This document shows positions 17,547 through 26,315 of a DNA stretch of 64,000 nucleotides, piece after piece (the first letter of the stretch is position 1; each line of letters begins with the position of its first letter). The position numbers were made by a program, and so were the translations under genes. This stretch comes from Gammaproteobacteria bacterium (lineage in GTDB: Bacteria > Pseudomonadota > Gammaproteobacteria > SURF-13), in NCBI GenBank assembly GCA_016195665.1, contig JACPZD010000001.1:1-64000 (forward strand), read 5' to 3'. Under the pieces are notes generated by a model. It was not told the origin of the DNA. It did no database searches and saw nothing but the letters and a program-made list of their open reading frames with translations.

Positions 17547-18194
17547 TTATGACCTTTCCGACGCACCAGGATGTGCTAGTGTCGCGGGAGGCAGGATGCC
17601 GGAAGCGACCGATATCAAGCGCTCGAGGTATCGGGCAATCATGTCCACCTCCAGGTTGACGGCGTCACCGGCTTGCAGCGCGCCTAGCGTGGTCTCTTGC
17701 AGGGTGTGCGGCACGAGATTGACCTCGAATCCCGGCCCATTAACGGCGTTTACGGTAAGGCTCACGCCATCCGCACAGATCGCGCCTTTGGCGGCGATAT
17801 ATTTGGCCAGTTCGCGTGGGGCTTCGATGTGCAAACGTACCGAGCGGCCCTCTTCAGTGCGCGCCACAACCCGGCCTACGCCGTCCACATGACCACTGAC
17901 CAGATGCCCCCCCAGCCGAGTCGCAGGGGTAACCGAACGTTCCAAATTTACCGGACTGCCCGCTTTGAGCAGATCCAGCGCGGTGCAGCGCAAGGTCTCG
18001 GCGGAAACGTCCGCATAAAAATGACGGCCGTCGAGTTCCGCCACCGTGAGACAGACTCCTTGCACCGCGATGCTGTCGCCCAGGCGAATCTCCGCCAAGT
18101 CTAATTTGCCGGGATGAATGCCGAGACGCACATCAGAATCCTTGTTTTCAAAAAGCGCGATCTTGCCTATAGCCTCGATGATACCGGTAAACAT
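17547..18194 (-). CDS. ribE: Riboflavin synthase, alpha chain
   Basis: Dismutates two lumazine molecules to riboflavin. 215 aa, two repeated lumazine-binding barrels (about 1-97 and 98-200), starting MFTGIIEAIG, with LVSGHVDGVG and HTLQETTLG. The last ~20 codons are encoded by a repeat also found at the 3' end of lipB (62258-62297) in another frame. Symbol note: called ribC in some species. Confidence 0.95.
   Translation of the reverse strand: MFTGIIEAIGKIALFENKDSDVRLGIHPGKLDLAEIRLGDSIAVQGVCLTVAELDGRHFYADVSAETLRCTALDLLKAGSPVNLERSVTPATRLGGHLVSGHVDGVGRVVARTEEGRSVRLHIEAPRELAKYIAAKGAICADGVSLTVNAVNGPGFEVNLVPHTLQETTLGALQAGDAVNLEVDMIARYLERLISVASGILPPATLAHPGASERS
17571..17610. repeat. 40-bp repeat (family E) in the 3' end of ribE
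   Basis: Identical at 34 of 40 positions to 62258-62297 in the 3' end of lipB, same strand relation, including an identical GATGCCGGAAGCGACC. The reading frame differs by one base between the two genes, so this is DNA-level similarity and not a shared protein motif. Confidence 0.75.
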
Positions 18195-18279
18195 GTGGGA
18201 GTATGGAACTGCTCAAAAGGGGTTTTTCAATCACTAAGGAGAGTACCAGTTGCGGAGCGCGCCCACAACCGGGGAGAGA

Positions 18280-18318
18280 TGAAAATCTCCCAAGCCCGAA
18301 ACGTATCGGACTTGGGAG
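18280..18318 (-). terminator. Hairpin terminator between signalling block and ribE
   Basis: Minus strand: CTCCCAAG ... CTTGGGAG (18287-18318) with inner CCGA/TCGG pairing, followed by ATTTTC. It lies directly after the 118-aa gene and before ribE, so the signalling operon probably stops here. Confidence 0.65.
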
Positions 18319-18326
18319 CACTAGCG

Positions 18327-18683
18327 CTACATTTTGCTTGCGGTGACCTTTAGCTGGTCAATTGCGTCGCCCCTGACTCCAATGGACGGCGCTGGCGGTG
18401 GGATATGAAAGGCCGCTGCCCGGGATTCCACATAATCTTGGATTTGCTCGTCCGTGACATTGAGTAGCCTGTCTCTCTGGTCCAACCAGTCGCCCCGTAC
18501 CTGGCCCATAATCTTATCGTAGAGATCGGGATCCCAATGCGGCTCCGTCCCCATGATGAGGACCGGGCAGATGCGCAGATCCAGTGCATGATAAATACGA
18601 TTGAGGTTATCTGCAGCCAGCTGGTCTTGGCCATCCCAATTACATACAGTACTGGCGTTCACGAGATATCTATTCAGGTCCAT
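18327..18683 (-). CDS. Hypothetical protein, 118 aa
   Basis: I do not recognise a family. Soluble and acidic, without signal peptide or membrane segment; begins MDLNRYLVNASTVCNWDG and contains GTEPHWDPDLYDKIMG (about 46-61), proline-rich near 94-99. It is probably real because AGGAGG sits 8 bases before the ATG and a hairpin terminator follows the stop. It is the last gene of the signalling cluster but is separated from it by about 230 bases that hold a possible structured leader, so it may be transcribed on its own. Confidence 0.65.
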   Translation of the reverse strand: MDLNRYLVNASTVCNWDGQDQLAADNLNRIYHALDLRICPVLIMGTEPHWDPDLYDKIMGQVRGDWLDQRDRLLNVTDEQIQDYVESRAAAFHIPPPAPSIGVRGDAIDQLKVTASKM

Positions 18684-18686
18684 AGT

Positions 18687-18815
18687 TGGCCTCCTAACGA
18701 TGATGGAGCTAGGGACCCCGACGGTAAGCCCCTAGCCGGTTGGATTACCACTCTATCCGGATGAGTGACCGGGTATCTACAGTATTAGACTACGCCCCAG
18801 GAGAGTTCGTTGCAA
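18687..18815 (-). promoter_or_regulatory. Possible promoter and structured leader of the 118-aa gene
   Basis: On the minus strand TTGCAA (18810-18815), 17 bases, TAGTCT (18787-18792) could be a weak promoter. The leader then holds a 5-bp hairpin CACTC/GAGTG (18749-18767) and a 7-bp hairpin GCTAGGG/CCCTAGC (18708-18736), ending in AGGAGG. It matches no riboswitch I recognise. Confidence 0.3.
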
Positions 18816-18915
18816 GCGCTTGGACGGGCAGCAAGAAAAATATCTAACTATTTGAAAAATAAATAAAAAATATATTGGCTCACAGTGCCCCATGTTGCTT
18901 TCGGCCAGCCAGCCT

Positions 18916-19446
18916 TTATTCATCATCATCTTCCAAGATGATGACGCCGTCCGCGCTGCGCCGCACGTGGGTGATACCCGGATGCTGCACCTCCAGCTCT
19001 TGGATAAGCCGGTTTTGACGCTGGATCTTATCTTCCTGGGCGCGCACCTGATCGGCCAAACGGCGGTTCTCGGCCAGTGTGGCGCGATGCGCCAGCGCAT
19101 GCGCCACCGTCGCGCGCAAATCATAGTCACTCCAGGGTTTGGCGATGAAATGGAAGATCTGTGCCTCATTGATGGCGCCTAACAAGGCATCGAGATCGGT
19201 ATAGCCGCTCACAAGCAGGCGCATTGCGTGCGGCTGGATTTGCTTAAGCGCCATGAGGAAAAAGACGCCGTCCATGCCGGGCATACGGTAATCCGACATC
19301 ACCAGATCGAATTCGGCGGCGCGAGCCCGCTTGAGCGCCTCCGTGGCGTTGGTGTAGCTTTCGACCTCATAGCCGTCGCTCTTGAACAGGCGCTGCAAGG
19401 CGTGCAGGATATTTTCTTCGTCGTCTACCAGCAGGATATGTGGCAT
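18916..19446 (-). CDS. Response regulator: receiver plus coiled-coil tail
   Basis: 176 aa. Receiver domain 1-120 with acidic pocket DDEEN (8-12), phospho-acceptor D52 in SDYRMPGMDG, and the switch Lys in KPW (about 107). Residues ~125-155 are charged and helical (probable coiled coil); the last residues are acidic. The receiver closely resembles that of the neighbouring HD-GYP protein, but the output domain is missing. It begins 11 bases after the HD-GYP stop, so it is in the same operon. It may be a phosphate sink or a truncated HD-GYP regulator. Confidence 0.88.
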   Translation of the reverse strand: MPHILLVDDEENILHALQRLFKSDGYEVESYTNATEALKRARAAEFDLVMSDYRMPGMDGVFFLMALKQIQPHAMRLLVSGYTDLDALLGAINEAQIFHFIAKPWSDYDLRATVAHALAHRATLAENRRLADQVRAQEDKIQRQNRLIQELEVQHPGITHVRRSADGVIILEDDDE

Positions 19447-19457
19447 AGACTATCCCT

Positions 19458-20798
19458 CTACGGGTGGTTTTGAACGTAGATCGTGAACCCGCGATCCGCC
19501 TCCCGTTCGAAGGCCTTGATCTTTTTGATCAGGTCGGCATTGAGTGCACGGGCCTTGGTCAATAACAGCCTTCCTTCCGGATCAATCAGGTCGCGGGACA
19601 GTATCTGTCCCTCGCACACGTCCTCCGACGACAACGGAACCTCTCTCTGCGGCAGCAAGCCATAGGATTGAGTCTCAATGGTCTTAAGAAAGGTATCCAC
19701 CACGACGGAGTCGTAGCGCGTGCCGCGATTGCCGACCAGAAAGGCGCGCGCCTCGGCCGGGCTCAATTTGACGTCCAGCAGGGAGCCGATCTGCAGGGCA
19801 TCGTAATCGTTAACCACGGCGAGGATGCGGGCGCCCATCGGTATGTGTGATCTCGCGAGCCCATCGGGAAAACCCTTGCCGTCGTAGCGCTCATGATGCC
19901 CGCGGATAAATACCGCCGCCTTCTGCAACTGATCCAGCCCTGTCAGGGCGGCCTGCCCGACCTCGCAATGCCGCTCGATGCGTTCACGATCCTGGCGGGA
20001 AAGGGCGATGTAGGGCTTATGAATGAGATGATCGGGCAAGCCGATCTTGCCGACATCATGCAACAGCGCGGCAAAATAGACGTCCTGGATCTCTTCGTCC
20101 ATCAACTGCAACTGTTGCGCGGTCACACGTGCATGCTCCGCCACCCGCCGCGCATGGCCGGCGGTGGCGCCGTCGCGCAGTTCGACGAGATTGGCGAACA
20201 CGGAGATGGTTGCGATGTAGCCCTTTTTTAATTCGTTAAAGGCCAGATCCAGCATATCGGCGGTCTGTTTTATTTCCTGGGTCCTCGCCTCCACCCTTTT
20301 TTCGAGGTTGGCGTTAAGCTCCTGCAACTCCTCATTTTGCGTGAGTACGATCTGCTCCAGACGTTTCTTCTCGCGCTCCAGGTGCTGGCCCTGCAAGGCA
20401 TGTTGAACCACCAGGCGGATGTCGTTATCTTCCCAGGGTTTGCTGATGTAGCGGTAAATTTTGCCCTTGTTGATCGCGTTGATGGTGGAAGTAATATCGG
20501 CGTAGCCCGTCAATAAAATGCGTAACGTATCCGGCCATCTCTTTTCAACCTGTTCCAAAAACGCGGCGCCATCCATATTCGGCATGCGCATGTCCGAAAT
20601 GATGAGGTCAACCGCCTCCTTCTCCATGATTGCCAAGCCTTCGGCGCCGCTCAATGCCGTCAGGATACGGTAACCCACCGGCCGGAACAGCCTTTGCAAG
20701 GACGACAGAATATTCGCCTCATCATCCACGAACAGCAAAGTGACAAGATCCTTGGCCTCCGCCGCCGAACCATTTTGCGTTGCTTGCGCTGTACTCAT
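19458..20798 (-). CDS. Response regulator with HD-GYP c-di-GMP phosphodiesterase output
   Basis: 446 aa. Receiver at about 20-140 with D69 in SDMRMPNMDG and KPWED; coiled-coil linker 145-185; HD-GYP domain at about 190-370 with HD at 247-248 (LLHDVGKIG) and HHERYDGKGFP at 301-311, the metal and substrate motifs of active c-di-GMP phosphodiesterases (GFP in place of GYP). A C-terminal extension of ~75 aa follows. It lies 19 bases after the receiver-kinase gene. Role: phosphorylation-controlled lowering of c-di-GMP. Confidence 0.93.
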   Translation of the reverse strand: MSTAQATQNGSAAEAKDLVTLLFVDDEANILSSLQRLFRPVGYRILTALSGAEGLAIMEKEAVDLIISDMRMPNMDGAAFLEQVEKRWPDTLRILLTGYADITSTINAINKGKIYRYISKPWEDNDIRLVVQHALQGQHLEREKKRLEQIVLTQNEELQELNANLEKRVEARTQEIKQTADMLDLAFNELKKGYIATISVFANLVELRDGATAGHARRVAEHARVTAQQLQLMDEEIQDVYFAALLHDVGKIGLPDHLIHKPYIALSRQDRERIERHCEVGQAALTGLDQLQKAAVFIRGHHERYDGKGFPDGLARSHIPMGARILAVVNDYDALQIGSLLDVKLSPAEARAFLVGNRGTRYDSVVVDTFLKTIETQSYGLLPQREVPLSSEDVCEGQILSRDLIDPEGRLLLTKARALNADLIKKIKAFEREADRGFTIYVQNHP

Positions 20799-20817
20799 CT
20801 CATACCTCTCTTAAACT

Positions 20818-22155
20818 TCAAGCGCTCGCCGCAGCGAGCGGCTGCTCGACCCTAGCCACCTCTTGGCGTACCGGTAACCATATCTTGAAACAAGTACCCT
20901 TACCCACTTCGCTTGCCACCTCGATTCTGCCCTTGTGCTTATTCACTATGCCGTAGGCCAAGGACAGTCCCAGGCCCGTGCCTTTTCCCACCGGTTTGGT
21001 GGTGAAGAACGGATCGAAGATGCGTTTCAGGTTTTCCGGCGCGATGCCCTTGCCGCTATCGGCCACCTCAACGCATACCCAATCATCCTGGGTAAGGGTA
21101 CGCAGTGTAATTTTGCCGCGTTCCTCGATGGCGTGCGCGGAATTGACCAGCAGATTCATAAACACCTGGTTGATCTGCGAATACAGACATTCCACCAGCG
21201 GAATGTCGCCATATTCCTTAACGACATCGGCCTTGTACTTGATCTCGTTGTTCACGATATTCAAGGTGCTGTCCAGGCCCTTGTGCAGATCGGCCCACTG
21301 CCACTCGGCCTTATCCACGTGCGAGAAGTCCTTCAGGTCCTGAACGATTTGCTTGACGCGATTGATGCCCTCCCTGGATTCGCTCATCAGGTTGGCGACA
21401 TCCTTGCGCAAAAAATCCACGTCAATACGTTTCTTCAGCGCGGCGATGTCGGCGATAACCTGGGCGCCGCCAGGTTGCCGGCTGAATAAAGGCTCGGCCT
21501 GCTCGTAGCTATCCAGCACCTTCAGCAAATCGGCAAGATACGTTTGCAAGGCGCCTATATTGGAAGAAATGTAGCCGACGGGGTTGTTGATCTCATGCGC
21601 GACACCCGCCGCCAGCTGTCCCACCGAGGCCATCTTTTCCGATTGCAATAATTGATTATGCGCCTCTTCCAGCTTGTAGTTCATCTTCTGCATTTGCTCG
21701 TTCATCGCGGATAGTTCCTCGATGCGTTGTTGCTGCTCCTCGCGCAACTGCGTCTCATATTGGGCCAGCCGCTTCTTGTTATTGACCTGGCCGAGCACGC
21801 GATTCACCGCCTCGGGCAGATAGCCGATGGATTCGGTCGATTTGATGATGAAGTCATGCACGCCGGCGCGTAACGCCGCAATCACCGTGCTCTCGTCGCT
21901 CAAACCCGTGGCCATAATCACGGGCATATCGTAACCTTCGGCCTTGAGTTGTTCGAGAAATTCGAGGCCGGTCACCCCGCCCGGCAACATGTAATCCAGC
22001 ACCATCAGATCCACATCGCCCTGTTTGACGACCGGGTAGGCATCCTCGGCGCCGGCGGCCACAACAACCTTGTAGCCCGCCTTTTCCAGACTGCGCCGCT
22101 CCAGCGTGGCGATGCCGAGATCGTCTTCAACGACCAGTATCTTGCCAGTTTCCAT
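20818..22155 (-). CDS. Hybrid receiver-histidine kinase (cytoplasmic)
   Basis: 445 aa, no membrane segment. N-terminal receiver with D54 in VLDYMLPGG; coiled coil at about 130-175; HisKA-type dimerisation helix with H187 in [12 protein letters not shown]; HATPase with [20 protein letters not shown] and GTGLGLSL. A receiver in front of a kinase suggests it is itself switched by an upstream kinase. The [18 protein letters not shown] pattern belongs to the ZraS/NtrB-like group. Confidence 0.93.
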   Translation of the reverse strand: METGKILVVEDDLGIATLERRSLEKAGYKVVVAAGAEDAYPVVKQGDVDLMVLDYMLPGGVTGLEFLEQLKAEGYDMPVIMATGLSDESTVIAALRAGVHDFIIKSTESIGYLPEAVNRVLGQVNNKKRLAQYETQLREEQQQRIEELSAMNEQMQKMNYKLEEAHNQLLQSEKMASVGQLAAGVAHEINNPVGYISSNIGALQTYLADLLKVLDSYEQAEPLFSRQPGGAQVIADIAALKKRIDVDFLRKDVANLMSESREGINRVKQIVQDLKDFSHVDKAEWQWADLHKGLDSTLNIVNNEIKYKADVVKEYGDIPLVECLYSQINQVFMNLLVNSAHAIEERGKITLRTLTQDDWVCVEVADSGKGIAPENLKRIFDPFFTTKPVGKGTGLGLSLAYGIVNKHKGRIEVASEVGKGTCFKIWLPVRQEVARVEQPLAAASA

Positions 22156-22182
22156 ACATCTCGCTCCTGATGCTTAAAATTT

Positions 22183-22287
22183 ATTCCCCGCGGTCTTGCA
22201 GCGGGCTCCTCGGCGATGGGGTTTCCAAAAGGGAGAGGCCCTTTGGGTCGCCTACGCGATTTCACATCACGCTGTGCGAAATGAAAT
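22183..22287. repeat. Family C repeat, copy 1
   Basis: Shares ATGGGGTTTCCAAA, a GGGAGAG...CCCTTTGG hairpin, GTCGCCT.CGCG and GTGCGAAAT with 63824-63935. The right end runs into the coding sequence of the CheY-like gene at 22262 and encodes its last few residues. Confidence 0.6.
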
Positions 22288-22735
22288 TACTGTTATTGGT
22301 TTCGGGTACGCGTACAATTTGCAAGAACAGTCCGAGCCGCCGTATCACCTCGCAGAAGGCGTCATATTCAACCGGCTTGGTAATGTACAAGCTGCATCCC
22401 GCCTCATAGCAACGTTCGATCTCGCGTGGATCATCCGTGGTGGTGAGTATCACAATGGGGATAGATTGGCTATGCTTATCCGCCTTGATATGCTGCAACG
22501 CCTGTATGCCGTCCATGCGCGGCATATTGATATCGAGCAGCATAAATAATGTACTGGGGCGGGGCCGTCCCGTATAAGCGCCCTGCGACAGCACATACTC
22601 CACAGCCTCTTGCCCATCTTTGACCCTGACGATTTCGTTCATGATGCCGGCGCGGCGTAGATTGCGCTGCACCAGCGTCGCGTGGCCGTCGTCATCTTCT
22701 GCCAACAGTACGGTCGCCGCGTGTGCCTCTGTCAT
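22262..22735 (-). CDS. Single-domain response regulator, Rcp1-like
   Basis: 157 aa, receiver only. Acidic pocket EDDD (13-16), D68 in LLDINMPRMDG, TTTDD and KPVEY. The LLDINMPRMDG wording and the insert around GAYTGR are typical of Rcp1-type receivers paired with phytochrome- or DAHL-type kinases. It is a paralogue of the next receiver (22859), so the pair is a tandem duplication. The C-terminal SNFISHSVM is encoded by the end of a family C repeat. Confidence 0.92.
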   Translation of the reverse strand: MTEAHAATVLLAEDDDGHATLVQRNLRRAGIMNEIVRVKDGQEAVEYVLSQGAYTGRPRPSTLFMLLDINMPRMDGIQALQHIKADKHSQSIPIVILTTTDDPREIERCYEAGCSLYITKPVEYDAFCEVIRRLGLFLQIVRVPETNNSNFISHSVM

Positions 22736-22858
22736 ACTATTTTCCTTCTTGCTTTCTCAACATACTCTTATAATTAGCGGATAGCGCGCGCTGTGCGCAA
22801 GCTGTAGCTACCTGACATTTATGTCGATACCGCTGACGCCAGTGTTCATATCTTTCCT

Positions 22859-23305
22859 CTAGGCTAAATGCTCAGCGGGTACTTTTACGACTTGTAAAAA
22901 CAATCCCAGCCGGCCCACGGCTTCGGAAAATTTTTCGCTATCAATCGGTTTGGTGATATAGATGCCGCAACCCAGCTGGTAACAATGTGCGATCTCGTTC
23001 GGGTCATCCGTAGTGGTCAACATCACCACCGGTATGGTTCGGGTCGCCTCTTTCGCCTTGATCTGGCGCAGTGCCTCGACGCCGTCCATGCGCGGCATGT
23101 TAATGTCCAACAAAATCAGCAGGCGATTCATGTGGATACGACCGGTATATGTGCCTTGCGCGTGCACAAAATCCAGGGCCTCCTGACCGTCCTTCACGCG
23201 CACGATCTCGTTAACGAAGCCTGCCCGCTTCAGGCTGCGCTGTATCAACATGGCATGCCCGTCGTCATCTTCCGCCAAGACGATGGTGATTGGTTGTATT
23301 GTCAT
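22859..23305 (-). CDS. Single-domain response regulator, Rcp1-like
   Basis: 148 aa, receiver only: EDDD (12-15), D67 in LLDINMPRMDG, TTTDD, KPIDS. Closely similar to the receiver at 22262-22735 over the full domain, with an identical NEIVRVKDGQEA stretch. It lies 137 bases after the membrane kinase and is the likely first phosphate acceptor of that kinase (inference from position). Confidence 0.92.
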   Translation of the reverse strand: MTIQPITIVLAEDDDGHAMLIQRSLKRAGFVNEIVRVKDGQEALDFVHAQGTYTGRIHMNRLLILLDINMPRMDGVEALRQIKAKEATRTIPVVMLTTTDDPNEIAHCYQLGCGIYITKPIDSEKFSEAVGRLGLFLQVVKVPAEHLA

Positions 23306-23345
23306 TTCGCTTTATCCTTATCTCTAACCGTGATAAGCCATTGCT

Positions 23346-23410
23346 GTGGAGCACGCGGAGGAGAAACAAAAATATTTTGATCTTATTACTCTGCGCCCTC
23401 TGCGGTTTTA
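23346..23410. repeat. Partial family A repeat (interior only)
   Basis: Carries the CGCGGAGGAGAAACAAA and CTCTGCGCCCTCTGCGG interior words of family A without the terminal repeats. It lies between the membrane kinase and the first receiver gene. Confidence 0.5.
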
Positions 23411-23442
23411 CTGCCTATCCCCTGGGAAGCCCCTCACGCGTC

Positions 23443-25275
23443 TCAGGAAAACAGAACGTCTTCCGCTGCCGGGGTATCACTAAAAATAGGCGCCTGCTTT
23501 ATTTCTTGTGAAGGCAGCGCCACGAAAAAGGTCGTGCCCGCACCCTCGGTGGATTCCACCGTGATCCTGCCGCCATGCCGCTCCACCATGCGCCGCACAA
23601 TGGCGAGCCCAATACCCTCACCCTTCGCCGAATCGGGGTGAAAGCGCTGAAAAATCCGGAACAACTTGGTCTTCGCCTGTTCAGATATCCCCAAGCCGTT
23701 GTCCTTCACGTAATAGATATTCAATACCGCGTTGTGCGTGGTTTCCTTATCGGCGCAACAACCCACTTCTATAAGGCCTGGCTGCTTTGGATCCAAATAA
23801 TTGAGCGCATTGCCAATCAGGTTGGCGAAGATTTGCTCGACCGCGCCGGAGTCTACCCACGCGGCGGGCAGCTTATGCACCGTCACCGTGGCACAGCGTT
23901 GGCTGATGATGGTTTGCATAGAGTCAATAATGCGCTTTACGATAGAATTCAGATCCACATGCTGCATTTGATACTCCACCCGCCCAACGCGCGATAGCTG
24001 TAGCAGGCCATCCATGATGTTGGACAGGCGCACCACGCCGGCCTGGATGAAGTGCAGCGAACTCGACATGTCCTCGTCAATCAATGCCATGCCGCGTTTT
24101 TGCGCCTCCGGCGTGCAGTTACCTTCGACCAATACTGCGCGCAGGTCCTGGGCCACCATCTCCAGCTCGCGACTAAAACCTTGCAGATTGACCAGCGGCG
24201 AGCGCAAATCATGCGAGACGCTGTATACGAACATGTCGTTTTCTTCATTCTTGCGTGTTAAATCAGTGAGGTAGTACTCAAGCTGTTTCTGGTTGGACTC
24301 CAGGTCGGCGGTACGATCCTGCACACGGCTTTCGAGCTCATGATTAAAGGTGGCGAGTTTTTCATAACTTTCGTCGAGCGCCCGTTTCTGCTGCTTGAGA
24401 TCGGCTACCGCCCCTCTTAAGGTGATCGCATTACGCTGCAGTTTGATGAGCACATAGGCGATGTAGCCCAGAAGCAGCATGGGCAGCACATACAAGCCAA
24501 TGCGATATCTGTTCGATTCCTCTATCCTTGCGGTGTAGTGGGCGTCGTACGCCCCATCAAGGGCCTGGTAATTTTGCGGGCTGGGCAGCCCCATTAGCTC
24601 GGTAACCAGGGCGTCTACGGCGGGTTTTTGTTGCAGTATGATGTTGGCGTGAACAAGAATCAGTCTGATATTATCACGCACCCCTTCAGGGACGCTATCC
24701 AGCCTCTTCGCAACCGCATCGCTGTGCTCATTGATATGCGCCTTGACCTCTTCATTTCCGGTTACCGTATAATTCAGTACATCCACGGCCAAATCGCTAA
24801 GCTCATGTTTCATCTCTTCATCCAGCTTATCCAGATCTTTCGCCTCATCGCCGACCGTGATGACGACCTGCGTTGGAAAGTAACGTAGCGAGTTTTGCAG
24901 GATGGCGTTTTTTGACTTGAACAACTCCAGCAGACGGTCTTTCCTCAAGAATAATTGCAAGGCCTGATCGGTGAATCCGTCTATGTCTTTATGGCCTTTA
25001 TGGTAGAGCGTGGCAGGGTCTTTCTTGAGACTCGTCTGTAACAACCTGGATTTTTCAACGGCGCTTACAAGGGGATCGTAGTTGGCGAGCCTGCCGTAGC
25101 GCGACATCAAGACATTGCTGTTCACCGCCGCGTCCAGTTGCGCAAGATCATGAAGGGTGTCAATCATGCCGTCATGCCCCTTGCTGTCCACTGCTTGCGT
25201 CTTTACGTATAAAAATAAGAACATCGCAACGCATACCGATCCCAGCAGAACGTGTTGTAGCCAAGCTCGCTTCAT
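23443..25275 (-). CDS. Membrane histidine kinase with DAHL-type sensor
   Basis: 610 aa. Transmembrane helices at about 9-25 and 259-277 bracket a ~230-residue helical periplasmic sensor whose start (LAQLDAAVN..VL..RYG.L.NYDPLV) resembles DAHL domains. A coiled coil follows (285-345), then HisKA with H355 in YSVSHDLRSPL and a HATPase with NALNYL, DNGLGI and GEGIGLAIV. It has no receiver of its own. The start codon overlaps the stop of the di-haem peroxidase gene by 4 bases, which suggests coupled translation and a shared function. Confidence 0.9.
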   Translation of the reverse strand: MKRAWLQHVLLGSVCVAMFLFLYVKTQAVDSKGHDGMIDTLHDLAQLDAAVNSNVLMSRYGRLANYDPLVSAVEKSRLLQTSLKKDPATLYHKGHKDIDGFTDQALQLFLRKDRLLELFKSKNAILQNSLRYFPTQVVITVGDEAKDLDKLDEEMKHELSDLAVDVLNYTVTGNEEVKAHINEHSDAVAKRLDSVPEGVRDNIRLILVHANIILQQKPAVDALVTELMGLPSPQNYQALDGAYDAHYTARIEESNRYRIGLYVLPMLLLGYIAYVLIKLQRNAITLRGAVADLKQQKRALDESYEKLATFNHELESRVQDRTADLESNQKQLEYYLTDLTRKNEENDMFVYSVSHDLRSPLVNLQGFSRELEMVAQDLRAVLVEGNCTPEAQKRGMALIDEDMSSSLHFIQAGVVRLSNIMDGLLQLSRVGRVEYQMQHVDLNSIVKRIIDSMQTIISQRCATVTVHKLPAAWVDSGAVEQIFANLIGNALNYLDPKQPGLIEVGCCADKETTHNAVLNIYYVKDNGLGISEQAKTKLFRIFQRFHPDSAKGEGIGLAIVRRMVERHGGRITVESTEGAGTTFFVALPSQEIKQAPIFSDTPAAEDVLFS

Positions 25276-26315
25276 AACAACGGCTTTCCTTTATATTCGC
25301 CGGGCAGGGTGTGTAAAAATTTAATAATCAGTTGCTTGTGCTCGGGGGTAATGTGCCTGCCCAACTGATACCTGGCCATATAATCAATGGCGGTGCTTAA
25401 ATCCGCTACCCGGCCATCGTGAAAATAGGGCGGCGTAAGCACCACCAGCCTGAGGCTGGGTACTCGAAACTTGTGCAGATCCTCCTTGTCTTTAGTGACG
25501 TTGTAGCGCCCCAGATCGGCCTGGACCTCGTCGCCGCGGTCCTTGAAATAGTCGGCCATGATTCCCAGGGTCTGGAACATGTTTCCCCCCACATTTGTCC
25601 CCTGGTGACAGGCCACGCAGCCATAGGTCTTGAATAACACATAGCCCGCCCGCTCTTCAGCGGTTATGGCGTTTTTGTCGCCGCGCAGGTATTTATCGAA
25701 GCGCGAATTAGGCGTGCTGAGGGAACATTCAAAGGTCGCGATGGCGTCCTTGATGCTGCGTTCGTGTATGCCGAGACCCGGGTATAGCTTGGAAAAGGCC
25801 AGCACATAGTCCGGGTCCTTGTTCAGCTTGCCCAGCAACTCCGGCCAGTCGGACGCCATCTCTTTGGGGTGATGTACAGGGCCGTCTATCTGATCTTCCA
25901 GCGTAGCGGCGCGACCGTCCCAGAACTGCTTATAGTTGAGGCCGCTGTTAAATACCGTCGGCGAGTTGACGTCACCGGAGCTGCCGCCGCTACCCAGTGA
26001 ATGCACCTTCCGATCGGTACCGCCCAAGCTTAAGTCGTGACAATAGGCGCACGAAATGGTGTCATCGTGTGACAGCCTGGGCTCGTTAAACAGTTTTTCG
26101 CCCAGCGCCACCTTTTCCTTATTCAGCGGCAGTGACAATGGAATGGGGCGAATAGGCTCATTGGCGTAGTCTGGCCCGCTTAAACCCGTCAGACATTGGG
26201 TCAACTCCGGCGTCATCGTCAACGCTTCGGCGGGTTTATGCAATGCCATGAATACAGCGCCGACGCCTGCTGCACCAAGTAGTATGGCTAACGGCAAAAC
26301 AACCTTCGGATTCAT
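25272..26315 (-). CDS. Di-haem cytochrome c peroxidase family protein
   Basis: 347 aa periplasmic protein with an N-terminal signal anchor (about 6-23) and two haem c sites, CAYCH (89-93) and CVACH (233-237), spaced as in the CcpA/MauG family. Conserved LGEKLFNEPRLSHD, SPTVFNSGLN, FWDGRA and YFHDGR are present. Such enzymes reduce peroxide or oxidise protein substrates. As the first gene of a signalling operon, overlapping the kinase gene, it may generate or sense a redox signal for that kinase (inference). Confidence 0.92.
   Translation of the reverse strand: MNPKVVLPLAILLGAAGVGAVFMALHKPAEALTMTPELTQCLTGLSGPDYANEPIRPIPLSLPLNKEKVALGEKLFNEPRLSHDDTISCAYCHDLSLGGTDRKVHSLGSGGSSGDVNSPTVFNSGLNYKQFWDGRAATLEDQIDGPVHHPKEMASDWPELLGKLNKDPDYVLAFSKLYPGLGIHERSIKDAIATFECSLSTPNSRFDKYLRGDKNAITAEERAGYVLFKTYGCVACHQGTNVGGNMFQTLGIMADYFKDRGDEVQADLGRYNVTKDKEDLHKFRVPSLRLVVLTPPYFHDGRVADLSTAIDYMARYQLGRHITPEHKQLIIKFLHTLPGEYKGKPLL

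Noticed and set aside
17547-18330. FMN riboswitch (RFN element) upstream of ribE or ribBA
   Set aside because: I looked for the conserved RFN blocks upstream of ribE, ribBA, ribH and ribD and saw none.
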